From Lindgomyces ingoldianus (taxonomy: Eukaryota; Ascomycota; Dothideomycetes; Pleosporales; Lindgomycetaceae): a stretch of 64,000 bases of DNA. The notes under the pieces are model-generated. The model ran no database searches and had not been told where the DNA came from. It was given only the letters and a program-made list of their open reading frames with translations. The position numbers and the translations under genes were made by a program. Positions 24,449 through 34,216 of this stretch are shown in pieces; within the stretch, counting starts at the first letter, position 1, and each line of letters begins with the position of its first letter. The stretch spans positions 735,825-799,824 of the forward strand of contig NW_022985189.1 in NCBI RefSeq assembly GCF_010093535.1. Reading direction: 5' to 3'.

Positions 24449-27400
24449 TTAGTACGGACGGGTGCTTGTTAGTTGGTATTGTACGGAGCGCGTACCTTGT
24501 CCCAACGGTATCATATTCCACGAACCATCGTCTCCAATAGTAAGAACTCCCCGTCTTGACAGCCTTGGTGACCATGTGCCGGTAATAGACGATCTCGTGC
24601 CCGAAGTTACCACTTTGAGAGTTTCATTCAAGAAGAGTTTTTCTCCATCCGCTCCAAGATTCAAAATCTCCGACGCTCTTTGCGAGTCAGCACTAGAAAC
24701 CGTTTGCTCGCCCTTTGTAACACACCAAAATGTGTCCTTGGGATGCATATGCAACCACGGATTCTTGCCGAACTCGTATTCTAACTCGTTCACTGGTGTC
24801 AGGATCCACTGGTGCTGAGTGGGATCAAACATGAAGAGGCTCACGAGCGTCTGGTCTCCGACCTTACACTCCCCAAGGGCTAAAGGACGCCCATGCAGAA
24901 CAGCATGGTGTATGTGCGAGAGTAGATCCCTTGGCTGGGAGTCGTCAGATTCCAACTCCCCGAGGGCATAGTCCAACCCTCTCGCGTCCCTGTATTTCAG
25001 ATACCGGACCACATTCCTCGTCCGTCCGTTCGAAAGAACAACCTCGATTTTTCGAGGTACGGGGATCTGCTCGAGAAATGACTCTTCGGAGATGTTCGTG
25101 GGCCAGTGCCGCTCGTTACAAGACCACGCCTGTAGCTCGTTGAGGAGGTGAACCAATTCCAGCGGCGAAGTCAACTGACGCCGCATAACGGAGGCGACCA
25201 CCAACTCTAGCAGGTCTATCCTCTCGAGGGTGACGAGCCTGCGAACAAGTGTCTGGAAGAAATAAAACCGAATGGGGTCCCTGCTGTCTTCTTTTGCTAT
25301 CGGCTCGGTCGTCTTCTCTAGACCCTCGAGGTCGGTGAATGGAACGATTCGCCACAAGATTCCCTCAACAAGAAGCTTGCCCCCAAGAACGAGGCACTTA
25401 CTCCCTGCCGTGACTTGTGCTCTGTTCCTGGAATGTGCAGAGCGTCCACTTGCGAGCATATAGAGGTGAGTCTGGCTTAGAAGCAAGCCTTGCGTAACGT
25501 CTGCTTCACCATTGTGTTCTAGAAATGCCAAGTCGTTTGTGAAGAGAGGGCTCAGATCCCCGTTGAACAAAGCCATAGCTAACACACAGGCGGAGAAGCT
25601 GAGTTGTTTCCGAAGCGCTTCGCTTGGGTGAAGTCGGTATAGATAGCCTGTGAGGTTGCCCAGGATCGCGAGCTTGTCGGAAAAGACGGTGCATGCTTTT
25701 TGGCGTTGGGTAAACAGGGCAGCCAGGATGCTCATTTGCAGCTTCAGCCATTCCCGTCGAGTATGGGAAGATTTGGGGTCTCCGCGGTCGGGAATTGCCA
25801 CGTCGGGGAGAATATCGCGTCCCCGGGCGCCGAACCTGAAGCTATGACAAAGTATGGTGGTCAGTGGTATAAAGTTTATGGTAGCAATCGTGTATATGAG
25901 CACGTACCTCAGACCATGCTTCCACCAATACATTTCTTCAACCCTGTCGCTTGTCAATGTGTATATTATTTCATCATCTCCCCCCGTGCCGAATACACCA
26001 ATCTCGCTCGAGAGATCAATATTGCTGGGATTCTGTGTACTGCTTTCGAAGGATATTCCGCCGATCTCGCGGTGGCTAAATTCCCAGGACCTTGGGAGAT
26101 TTTGCACGATGTCCCCGGACCTCAAGTTGAAACTGGCGCTGGCGAATTCCCACCGGTGTCCCGATACATCCAAGTCTTTGTCCCACCCAACCAGATATCG
26201 CAGGTTCTCTGTCGGAGTGACTCCGTATTCCTGGCAGGTCCAGGCGCGAGTGAACCACCTGTCCCCAGCAATTCTTGCCTTCAGATCTGGGCATTTATCG
26301 AGCCTCAGAATGGTGTCGTGTAGAGAAGCAATCTCGGCGGGTGTTCGAACATGTCGGTCAAGGAGTACTAGAGTGGTCTTTGCTTGGCGGTACACGAGGT
26401 GCATGTTTTGCAGCGCATCCTTTTTGTCTTTGGCATCATCTTGATGAATGCACTCTTGGTCAATCCAGATCCTCTTCACTCCCTTGGCCGCAGCGTACTC
26501 AAGGCTTCGTAGTAGAATATCTCGGGACGCCCTAGTCTTGCGAACCTCGGTTGAACCCGGCCTGTCCCGAGACGGAACGAGGATCGAGAGAGGATCATCG
26601 CTGCCCCGAGTACGGCCCCAACAATAAGAGATGGCGACGTATGGCTCGGCCATCGTGCCACCGGGTCCGGGTTCGATCAGTTCCAAATCGTGATCTGAGC
26701 CTTCTCCAGCAGCGACAACGAACCGCATATGGTCTAACCAGCCCAACGTCAAAGAAGCCGGGAATATGATTTTCTGGGCGAGTTCGATCTGTCCATAGAT
26801 ATCGCCGCCAGATATTTGGTTTAAGGGCACACAGGTATCATCTGCAAGGTCTGGGAAAGCCTTGAAATCTAATAGTAGTTTTGCTACGCCGAGGTGGCCC
26901 CGATTAAGCGCCCATTGCATCGGTGTATGTCCGGAACCGCTACAGACCGCCGGCCTGGCTCTGTTTTCCAGCAGGGCCCGAGCGACGCTTTCGAATCCAT
27001 GATAAGCAGCGGTGTGGAGGGCAGAGTCACCGTTTTGATCCTCAGCTTCAATGTCAGCCTTGTATTCTAACAGCAAACGCACAATCGCATCATTTCCATG
27101 CCCCGCAGCAACCATTAGTGCCGTTTCGTTCCTCGCGTTCCTCGCGTTAGGATTGAACCCTCTCTCTAAGAGAACACGCGCTACTGATATGTCTCCGCCT
27201 TTGCAGGCTTCATGCAGAAGCGCCTGCCCCTGGATACCTTGTTTCTCAATGTCGAATCCAGCTTCCACAAGCACGTCCAGTATATTTGACAGCCCTAGTT
27301 GAATGGCACGTAGGAACGACTCACCGCTCCGAGAGAGCATAGTTCCGAGAATTCCCAGTCTAGCTACATAATCGCGGTCAGATGTAGCCGCGGCTGCTGC

Positions 27401-27589
27401 TTCTTCCGCCCAGCGAAGAGCTCGGTCCATATATTCCATGGTGTTCGTTTTGGTGAAAAGCGCCAAAGATATCAGGCTGAGTGTTTCGGGCGGAGAACCA
27501 TCGACCAAGACTTGCAGGAACTCCTCGAGGTCGTCTTGCTCCATCCCTGCTGCCATAGCAGTCATCTCCTCGAGCTCGGTGGAGTCCAT
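24449..27589 (-). CDS. Ankyrin-repeat and HET-domain protein (incompatibility/NLR-associated type)
   Basis: Single intronless frame; from the Met at 27589 it encodes 1046 aa. Residues about 118-249 form four ankyrin repeats (NETALMVAAGHGNDAIVRLL, NGDSALHTAAYHGFESVARA). A HET domain follows at about 316-470, with its three blocks AEPYVAISYCWG (317-325), RIWIDQECIHQDD (373-385) and RWFTRAWTCQEY (444-455). The remaining roughly 580 residues carry no domain I recognise. HET domains mediate heterokaryon-incompatibility-type cell death in ascomycetes; function here is inferred from the family only. The frame stays open to 27922, but that extension passes through a tRNA-like sequence, so I prefer 27589; a Met at 27733 is another option. 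Lying between two RIP blocks, it is nevertheless unmutated. Confidence 0.85.
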   Translation of the reverse strand: MDSTELEEMTAMAAGMEQDDLEEFLQVLVDGSPPETLSLISLALFTKTNTMEYMDRALRWAEEAAAAATSDRDYVARLGILGTMLSRSGESFLRAIQLGLSNILDVLVEAGFDIEKQGIQGQALLHEACKGGDISVARVLLERGFNPNARNARNETALMVAAGHGNDAIVRLLLEYKADIEAEDQNGDSALHTAAYHGFESVARALLENRARPAVCSGSGHTPMQWALNRGHLGVAKLLLDFKAFPDLADDTCVPLNQISGGDIYGQIELAQKIIFPASLTLGWLDHMRFVVAAGEGSDHDLELIEPGPGGTMAEPYVAISYCWGRTRGSDDPLSILVPSRDRPGSTEVRKTRASRDILLRSLEYAAAKGVKRIWIDQECIHQDDAKDKKDALQNMHLVYRQAKTTLVLLDRHVRTPAEIASLHDTILRLDKCPDLKARIAGDRWFTRAWTCQEYGVTPTENLRYLVGWDKDLDVSGHRWEFASASFNLRSGDIVQNLPRSWEFSHREIGGISFESSTQNPSNIDLSSEIGVFGTGGDDEIIYTLTSDRVEEMYWWKHGLRYVLIYTIATINFIPLTTILCHSFRFGARGRDILPDVAIPDRGDPKSSHTRREWLKLQMSILAALFTQRQKACTVFSDKLAILGNLTGYLYRLHPSEALRKQLSFSACVLAMALFNGDLSPLFTNDLAFLEHNGEADVTQGLLLSQTHLYMLASGRSAHSRNRAQVTAGSKCLVLGGKLLVEGILWRIVPFTDLEGLEKTTEPIAKEDSRDPIRFYFFQTLVRRLVTLERIDLLELVVASVMRRQLTSPLELVHLLNELQAWSCNERHWPTNISEESFLEQIPVPRKIEVVLSNGRTRNVVRYLKYRDARGLDYALGELESDDSQPRDLLSHIHHAVLHGRPLALGECKVGDQTLVSLFMFDPTQHQWILTPVNELEYEFGKNPWLHMHPKDTFWCVTKGEQTVSSADSQRASEILNLGADGEKLFLNETLKVVTSGTRSSITGTWSPRLSRRGVLTIGDDGSWNMIPLGQGTRSVQYQLTSTRPY

Positions 27590-27825
27590 TGAGTTTATGT
27601 TGCCGGGTCGGCCTCGTGCAGCCCAGTCGAAAATTGGCGCAGGAGGACTCTGAGTGAAGTATCCACCTATGAACCACATTATGCTATATATATTGAGAAT
27701 CTGGAGAGAAGTCGTACAACCTAGGTGATCCATCACTAAGCTGCTGCCACGTATACGTGCACTACATCGTGGCGCTGAAGAGACAGTCTCACGTTTCAAT
27801 TCCCCCCCGAAAATGAGCCTGGCTG

Positions 27826-27916
27826 AACTAAGTGCGGGATTCGAACCCACCCAATACTTAGGCAGTATTCTGGCAACTCTGTCACGACTAGCTCTACACC
27901 ACTCGGCCATGTGCTG
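27826..27916 (-). tRNA. tRNA-like sequence (pseudo-tRNA or SINE head)
   Basis: Read on the minus strand it has an A box TGGCCGAGTGG (27899-27909) and a B box GGTTCGAATCC (27837-27847) inside a good T arm (GTGGG TTCGAAT CCCGC). A/B spacing is as in type-II tRNAs with a long variable arm (Leu/Ser). The acceptor stem does not pair (CAGCACA against ACTTAGT) and no clean anticodon arm is visible, so this is probably a degenerate tRNA or the tRNA-derived head of a SINE, not a working gene. It overlaps the spurious N-terminal extension of the HET frame. Confidence 0.5.
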
Positions 27917-27993
27917 GCCCACAAAAGGGTACAGCTGAGGTCCGCCCGCCCGCCAAGACTTCGCACAGCCACAGGCCTAACAGACACCACAAA

Positions 27994-28440
27994 TCTCTAT
28001 TATTCACTGTACATCTTGCCAAGTCTTTTCTCTTATTGGTTTAAAAAAGCGCCGGATTAATGTCTAATTAGCCTATAAAACTTTCCACCACTTTTGCAAA
28101 TATTCTAGATTTTTAAGGCAAATAAATATATTTTACTAGGTCTATTACTATATTCTAGGTGTTTTAATGCAATATTATAATGCCGTGTTCTGTTGTTGGT
28201 GGGCTAAAGTTTGCCCCTTTGTTACTGTTCACAGTTTTAAGGTGTCGCCAAGCCGGAATCAGTATGTCGGCGTCTGTCTTCCGAATGTCAAACCTGACTT
28301 TGCAACTGACCGACGCGGTGCTCCGTATGAACATTGTCGGCGGCACAGGAGATTTGTTTGTCTATATCGCTATTCTTCCTTTGTTATTGCTAAATTTTCC
28401 TCATCCAAGCTTCCGAAAAGGAAGGCTCATACCTGCTCGT
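27994..28440. repeat. Uninterrupted copy of the segment split at 7081-7612 / 23580-23620
   Basis: About 447 bp from tctctattattcac to cctgctcgt. It keeps C and G at sites where the left copy has T and A, and represents the segment before the 16-kb insertion. AAAT occurs just before ctctatt and again after the end, which could be a target duplication of a small element, but the left copy does not show one. Open frames here (for example 28180-28536 forward) have no known family. Confidence 0.85.
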
Positions 28441-28930
28441 AAATTACACCGCGACGATTATGCAGGTGCGGAGTCGTTTTGCACTAGCCAAAATCGGTCG
28501 GTTGAAAGTACTGACCGAGGTAGCGGCCTCGCATGAATCTATGCGCGACAGCAGGCACAAGGCCGACGATAACTTCTCAGCATTATAGCAAGGTTCTAAA
28601 ACTTAGTAAGACCGTTCATGAGCATTATAAAGTAGTAGGATCTTAATGGTGGTGCTGTAAGGAAGAAACTCTGTCACGCTTTGAAGTATAGTCTCTGCAA
28701 ATTAGGTGCGAATGCGACAATGCAAACATAATTTATAGGCAAGAGTCGCCATAGATATTCGCAAACAACCACAGTACATTATATATGCATAAGTCTAGTG
28801 AAACTTGACTTGTGCGCAGAGTTATACCGGTCTAAAGTCAAAGTACCTCTAGTATTTTCCAGCACAATGGGTTTTCTAGCACGCATGGAGGGACGTTATA
28901 GTATAGAGTATATAATAATAACCTCTACTA
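28441..28930. other. Short normal-composition spacer, nothing recognised
   Basis: No gene, RNA or repeat end is seen. The composition becomes AT-rich from about 28900. Confidence 0.35.
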
Positions 28931-28984
28931 TTCTCACACGCCCCCTAATTAAGACTAGCGCTAGCTAGAACAATGTTTTTAAAA

Positions 28985-29444
28985 AATCTTTAAGCTAAAC
29001 TTTAATGCTATAATCAAACATACTAAGCTAGTTTATGCTAACATAGCCTAGATTATGCTTAGTGTGTAAAGAATTAGCTATATTAGCTATAGCTACTAGC
29101 TAAAAAGAAAATCCTTACATATATAGCTTAAGTATATACTTAATAATTACTTACTTTTTATTATTATCTAGTGTTTATAAGTTAGCTATAAAATTAGCTT
29201 ATAAAAAGTATTTAGTGTATTAGTTATTTATTATTATTTAAAAGACTTTATATATAGCTATAGCATGTTACTTTAAAAGTGTTAGGTTTTATTTAAAAGT
29301 CTAAAGTATAAGCTATTTCTAATATTCTTTTAGCACATTTAAGTAGTATTATTAGAAATACATTAGTATAAGAAAAGTAGTTTAGTAGAGTTTTAGTAAA
29401 AGTAAGCAACTTAGGTGTGAAAGCAACTTGCCTATAGTGTACGT
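28985..29444 (-). mobile_element. Truncated pogo element, terminal fragment
   Basis: Aligns with about 20870-21309 of the split pogo element and ends at the same inverted-repeat terminus (…AACTTGCCTATAGTGTACGT) followed by TA (29445-29446). Heavily RIP-mutated. The transposase part beyond the terminal region is missing at the left. Confidence 0.75.
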
Positions 29445-29597
29445 TAAGATAGACGTAAGAACAAGACTCTATACTACTCTGCTAATATAACTAAAAAGAT
29501 GTTAACAACTAACTAATAGTTAATTCTAGTAATATAATTATATAGCTAACTTATAAGAATTTACTAGTTTAAAAAAATAGTTATTATAAAGTATATA

Positions 29598-30190
29598 ACA
29601 TACTCTATAAGCAAGTTACTTACACATCTATGTTACTTACTTTTACTAAGACTACACTAAACTACTTTTTTTTCTCTAACATATTTCTAATAACACTACT
29701 TAAATATGTTAAAAGAATATTAGACATAGCTTACACTTTAAATATTTAAATAAAATATAATACTTTTTAAGAAATATACTATAGCTGTGCATAAAGTTTT
29801 TTAAAAGATAATAAATAACTTATTTAATAAATAACTCTTACAAGCTAATTTTATAGCTAACTTATAAAAGCTAAATAATAATAAAAATTAGGTAATTATT
29901 AACTATATACTTTAGCTAAATATATAAGAATTTTTTTAGCTAGTAGCTGTAGCTAATATAGCTAATTCTTTATACACTAATTATAATCAAGGCTATATTT
30001 GTAAGGCTAAGATGGTGCTTACGTGCGACGGGTATATATACTATTCTATACGCAATAATTAACTGTTGGTTGATTATTCGCACCTTTTTAGTTGTATTAG
30101 CGTAGTGGTACAGAGCTCCGTCCTTACAATATTAGTATAAACTAGCTTAGTATTTTTATTAAGTAGTATTTAAAGCTTAAAGTAAAGTTT
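29598..30190 (+). mobile_element. Truncated pogo element in opposite orientation, split by a MITE
   Basis: Starts ACATACTCTATAAGCAAG after TA (29596-29597) and runs outward as the reverse complement of the previous fragment. It is interrupted by a 131-bp insertion at 29999-30129; ignoring that, ggctatattagtata matches the pogo sequence. With 28985-29444 it forms a large imperfect inverted repeat around a spacer of about 150 bp. Confidence 0.72.
29999..30129. mobile_element. 131-bp MITE-like insertion with TTGTAAGG ends and 3-bp target duplication TAT
   Basis: Ends TTGTAAGG…CCTTACAA are perfect 8-bp inverted repeats. The flanking TAT on each side (29996-29998 and 30130-30132) occurs once in the uninterrupted pogo sequence, so this is a genuine insertion. 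It is GC-normal within an AT-rich host, hence little affected by RIP. It includes a match to the tRNA A-box consensus (TAGCGTAGTGG, near 30098-30108) followed by GTACAGAGCTCC, but no B box, so a SINE identity is not supported. Confidence 0.65.
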
Positions 30191-31000
30191 AAGTGTAAGT
30201 ATAATTTATAAATATTTAGCTTATTATAAAGTTTATTTTATTAAAGAAAGATATATGTTGTTAGTTTAGACACTCTACTTAGCTTTAAATTACTTTATCA
30301 TTTTTATAAAACGCTTTTTTATAGTAATAGTTATACTTACACTTTTCTTTAAGTTTTAAATAATACTTAATACACCTACTAAGCTGGTTTATAAGAATAC
30401 TTTTACTTTTTTATTAAGTTAGTCTAGCGTTATGTTAATTAAACATTACGTTTTATATATAGTATAAGTTGCGCTAAGAGAGTTTATCTAGCTTAGTAAT
30501 TTTTTAGCTTTATATTAGTTTATATTATTTTAAGTTAAAACATAATTTTACTAAGCTAGTTAAAAAGCTATTAATAAAGTATATGTTGCGTTGCTAAAAG
30601 GTTAATCTTCTAGCTAGCATAGTAAAAGGATATATATAGGCGGATAATTGTATGCGACAGTATGTTATATACACTTAAAATAGCCTAAGCAGTAAGTCTA
30701 AAGTCTAAAGCTAATTCTACTTTTTTACTAAGTGTGTATAGTGTTTTATTATTTAGGTATTATGTTTTATATATAGAGTTAGTTAGGCTAAAAGACTTTA
30801 GCTGTTTTAGTAGTTTTGCTAGCTTAGTAGTAGAATAAATTAGCTATAATTCTATAAAAATAATCCGCTATAGATAATGCTAAATGTCTCTAATCACTTC
30901 TTCCTAAAAATAACATTTAAACTGTCGCCACTACCTCTAGTTTGTACAACGTCTTGTGTTATAATATAATAGGCTTCCCTTTCTATAGCGCTAACCTTAA
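30191..31000. repeat. RIP-mutated repeat fragments, including another pogo piece
   Basis: About 30200-30410 resembles 20690-20890 of the pogo element in direct orientation. The rest (30410-31000) is AT-rich relic sequence with no nameable domain. Confidence 0.5.
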
Positions 31001-32029
31001 GCATTTTTCACTCTATATGTTTGCAGAATAGCTTTATCCTACTTTGAAATCTTCCCCCGCTATCAGGAAGTCATCGCAGCCCTATGCTCGCTGCGGGGCG
31101 CGATTCTATACAGCGTCGTCCTGTTGATTGGTACTTCCAGCGGAAGCGAACCACTAATCATGGCTAATGCGCGATGACCTCATACACCTGTGGGTTTCTA
31201 CCGTAAGATGGGGGGCTGCGCGGATGTCATAAGCTCTCGGATTATTAATAAATCTGCCTTGGGGTTGGGAGCAGTAATAACTAAGAATGGCCAGGTGCTT
31301 ATCTAGTCAGCTAACGCTCTTCCAGCTTCGAAACCAGCTTCGACACAGCAATCCCACTCACGTCGCGATGCAGAACGCGAGCCCACTATATCCTTCTACA
31401 TCCCGAGTCCGCCGGCGCCGATTCCTAGACCAAGCCGCAGCGAGCTCTAGTCTTGGCTCGTTGGAGGGGAATACGATGTGATGGAAAGGATATTGGATAG
31501 GATAGGACCCGGCGACCTTGGAAATCGAAGCCTGCGGTTCGGCGGGTGGGTTCAACAAGGCGTTACTATCGAAACACCGTCGCTGCAAGCGCATACAAAG
31601 GTGGAAAGGGTGTACATGTTTTGGTGATGCAGTTGTCGTACGGTCAAACAACTAGCACAATCTCTGGGATCGTAGAGAGGTGCTTCTGGATTGTTCATGT
31701 TCATGCGGAATGAGTACTAGCAGAGGTATGGTGGTGGCCATGCTTGGCAAGATTCTCCACTATCTAGAGCTGCATACAGTACTCTTCTCTTCAGCTATAT
31801 CTACAAATCGTCGCCTCCAGTACAAGATCCTAGCCAGAGCGGGTCAGCTGTCCTCCTTGTCCGTCATGGAGATATCTAGTGGCAACTTCTTATATTACTC
31901 TTCTCATATTACTCTAAATTATCACTAATAAGCATGCTTACACAGCTTGACCTGTTCGGCATGTTCACCAGCTTCATATTCTCAGAAATAATAGCAGCGT
32001 TAGATCTCATCCCTATCGTTCATTCGCCA
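31001..32029. other. Normal-composition stretch without a recognised gene
   Basis: Short frames on both strands (for example 31287-31481 forward, 31358-31651 reverse) overlap each other and match nothing I know. No repeat ends seen. Confidence 0.35.
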
Positions 32030-32190
32030 CTAGTCTAAAGTTTCTAGTGAAGTCTCTGTGTTTAGATGGTGAGTCCCAAGTATCCGCTTTTGTAGTTCGA
32101 AGCACTTTTCTATCAGCGGGATAGCTTCTTCGTTCTGGCTTTGGGCCTTCCACGTGTGTGCTAGGTTGGCCTAGATCAGGGTCCCAGGCG
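32030..32190 (-). pseudogene. Remnant of a kinesin-light-chain-type TPR domain (NLR C-terminus)
   Basis: The reverse frame reads ANLAHTWKAQSQNEEAIPLI, then EKCFELQKRILGTHHLNTET and SLETLD before a stop. This is the typical final TPR unit of fungal NB-ARC or NACHT proteins with kinesin-light-chain-like TPRs (pattern ANLA-x-TW-x-x-Q-x-x-x-EEAI and VLGxxHPxT). An in-frame TAG lies just before ANLA, and no NTPase domain is found upstream, so only the 3' end of such a gene remains. Confidence 0.6.
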
Positions 32191-32560
32191 GGTGTACAGT
32201 AGAGATGATGGCCCGTCGAATGTTGGTGGTGGTTCCCTGGTCGATTGCGAGAGTTTAGGACAAATTCGAAAGGTCCTGTGTATGAAAGCGCAGAGATGGT
32301 CTCTCCGTAGTCCATGATAACGCCTAGATTTTCCGTAACGTGTGTATAGAGAAAGTGACAGGACGATCCCCGGGGGTTCATTGCAAAATACTGCGCTTAT
32401 TATTTCTACACCTGGGCATATTCCCTGCAACAGCAAGAGTAGAACGTAGATAACTACCCTCCCTCCTGCCTATTCTGCCTTGCATGTATTAGGGTCTTTG
32501 TAAAGTCTCTCCTGCTTCATATCTTCTATGATCATTGAACCCCAATCTAGGCGTAAAACA

Positions 32561-34216
32561 CTAGTCCGGAATTAGCCTCTGAGTACTGCTTGACTCCGAA
32601 CGCAGCAAGCCTCCCATATTGATCGAAGCCTCTGCATCGTCTTCCTCTTCAGAGAAGCTGTATTTGTGCGTTTGGTCTTCTTTAGGGATTTTCCCCTCTC
32701 TAGAAAGCTCTTCCCCTTCAATCATCTCAATTCCTTCTTGCATCTCCCTTCCCTGAAGTGTTTCGGCGCTCTTACTCATTTCGCGACCATGAAGGACCCT
32801 ACGCATGTCTATACACCCCTCACACCAGTTGCTTTCCTGATCGATCCACGACACGCGCCTATCAGCCACATACTTGAACAGCGCCCAAGCCGAGTGGAAA
32901 AGCGCCAAATTCGCAACAAGCGTGAACATAACCATAGCCAACGGATTTCTCATTCCCGGAACATTGCAGATATATTCTGCAAATATAAATGCAGGCTTTG
33001 TCTTCAGAGGGTGAGCGTGGCCCTCAAATATGTCGAAAGACTCGTTTAGAAAGACAGGCTGCTTAGAATAGTTACCAGGGTAGGGCATGGCGGCGAACAT
33101 CCACCTCCAACTTCCCATCTCGTCGGGCTTCAGCGGCGCGCCAGACACTCTGTTGAAATCATCGTCCGGATCGAGAGCATATCGTAACAGAGTTTCGTTA
33201 GTGAGCAGGTTCTCCGCTTCCGTATTTCCGAGGTCAGCGAGGATGGCGGATCGAAAGATCTTGTTCCACATGAGAGCCTCGGTCAGCGGGCGGGACAGTG
33301 GGACACTCGCGTTGTTGTATACTGAGCTGCTGTCATGTCCAAGAAAGTTTGTCGAGATCGCTACCCCATCTGAACGAAGAAAGTTATAATCTAGGTTGTA
33401 AAGTTGTGAGTCATGGATCGATCTGTTACTTCCGCCGGATCTAGTGTGAAAGTCTATTTTCGCTCGCGTGTATATCGGAGTGTCCTTGTAATCGTCTGGT
33501 AGATATCCCAACATAGTATGTTGTATACCGGCAAAATACGCGTTCAACAGCCGAGCGCCCCACCAGAGAGCTGCGTTCGTTTCGAGATCATCAGACGCGA
33601 TGAAGGAGTGGTCATAGATCTGAGGGGTATATTCAACTCGAAACTCTAGTGTAAATCTGTCGTCGTCGTTCGTGATTTGGCAATGAACGATGGCAATGGC
33701 ATTACTTTCCATCCAGCTCCAGCGAGCAAAATTTTCCTGGTTCCGCTTAGGTGGGGACGAATCGGACTTCTTCAGATATATGCTGATGTTGATGATGTTG
33801 CAATTCTCCAAAGTGTTATTATGATATGACACAGAAGCTCTTTGTTGTTTTGGTTTCGCGCCTGATCCTGCTATCTTCGATACTGTATACTGAAAGCCCA
33901 GATTCGTGGTGATGAATCGGTAACCAACCGGGATTTGTAAACTCTGGCATGTCGGAGTGAGACTATTGGAGCCCCACGTAAAAACTAAACTGTTATACCA
34001 GTGGGTGTCGCTGACTGTTGTGTTCGGATCCGTGGTGTATCTGAAGTCTTTGTCGAACCCGTTCACGGCAACGTTGAACACGGTGAGAAGCACCATGAAG
34101 AAGGTGAAGACTCCAAGAACCCACCATTTAAAGGCTCGGCCGAAAGGGTATTTTCTCGAAAGATTGTACGAGAGCTCATCTGTGATCAGGTGGTTCGTGA
34201 ACGATTTTGTGGCCAT
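32561..34216 (-). CDS. Fungal integral membrane protein of unknown function
   Basis: Single exon, 551 aa from the Met at 34216 (MATKSFTNHLITDELSYNLS). A strong transmembrane helix lies at about residues 27-49 (WWVLGVFTFFMVLLTVFNVA) and a second near 455-480 (NPLAMVMFTLVANLALFHSA). Between them is a large segment of about 400 residues with many N-x-S/T sites (for example NNTLEN, NISIY, NETLL), suggesting an extracellular or lumenal domain. The C-terminus of about 90 residues is acidic and probably cytosolic. The layout of two helices flanking a big glycosylated domain recurs in fungal hypothetical membrane proteins, but I know no function. The frame stays open upstream to 34471; the later Met is preferred because the extension is not conserved-looking. 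Intact. Confidence 0.72.
   Translation of the reverse strand: MATKSFTNHLITDELSYNLSRKYPFGRAFKWWVLGVFTFFMVLLTVFNVAVNGFDKDFRYTTDPNTTVSDTHWYNSLVFTWGSNSLTPTCQSLQIPVGYRFITTNLGFQYTVSKIAGSGAKPKQQRASVSYHNNTLENCNIINISIYLKKSDSSPPKRNQENFARWSWMESNAIAIVHCQITNDDDRFTLEFRVEYTPQIYDHSFIASDDLETNAALWWGARLLNAYFAGIQHTMLGYLPDDYKDTPIYTRAKIDFHTRSGGSNRSIHDSQLYNLDYNFLRSDGVAISTNFLGHDSSSVYNNASVPLSRPLTEALMWNKIFRSAILADLGNTEAENLLTNETLLRYALDPDDDFNRVSGAPLKPDEMGSWRWMFAAMPYPGNYSKQPVFLNESFDIFEGHAHPLKTKPAFIFAEYICNVPGMRNPLAMVMFTLVANLALFHSAWALFKYVADRRVSWIDQESNWCEGCIDMRRVLHGREMSKSAETLQGREMQEGIEMIEGEELSREGKIPKEDQTHKYSFSEEEDDAEASINMGGLLRSESSSTQRLIPD

Noticed and set aside
25700..26444. Long frames on the plus strand (207 and 196 codons)
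   Set aside because: Shadows of the HET-domain coding sequence on the opposite strand.
27590..27922. N-terminal extension of the HET frame (1157-codon version)
   Set aside because: It translates through a tRNA-like sequence and has no domain; the Met at 27589 starts a better protein.
28180..28536. 118-codon forward frame in the duplicated segment
   Set aside because: Crosses the repeat boundary at 28440 and has no homologue I recognise; likely chance.
30098..30129. tRNA-Val 5' half inside the 131-bp MITE
   Set aside because: An A-box match exists but there is no B box and the anticodon stem does not pair; coincidence is likely.
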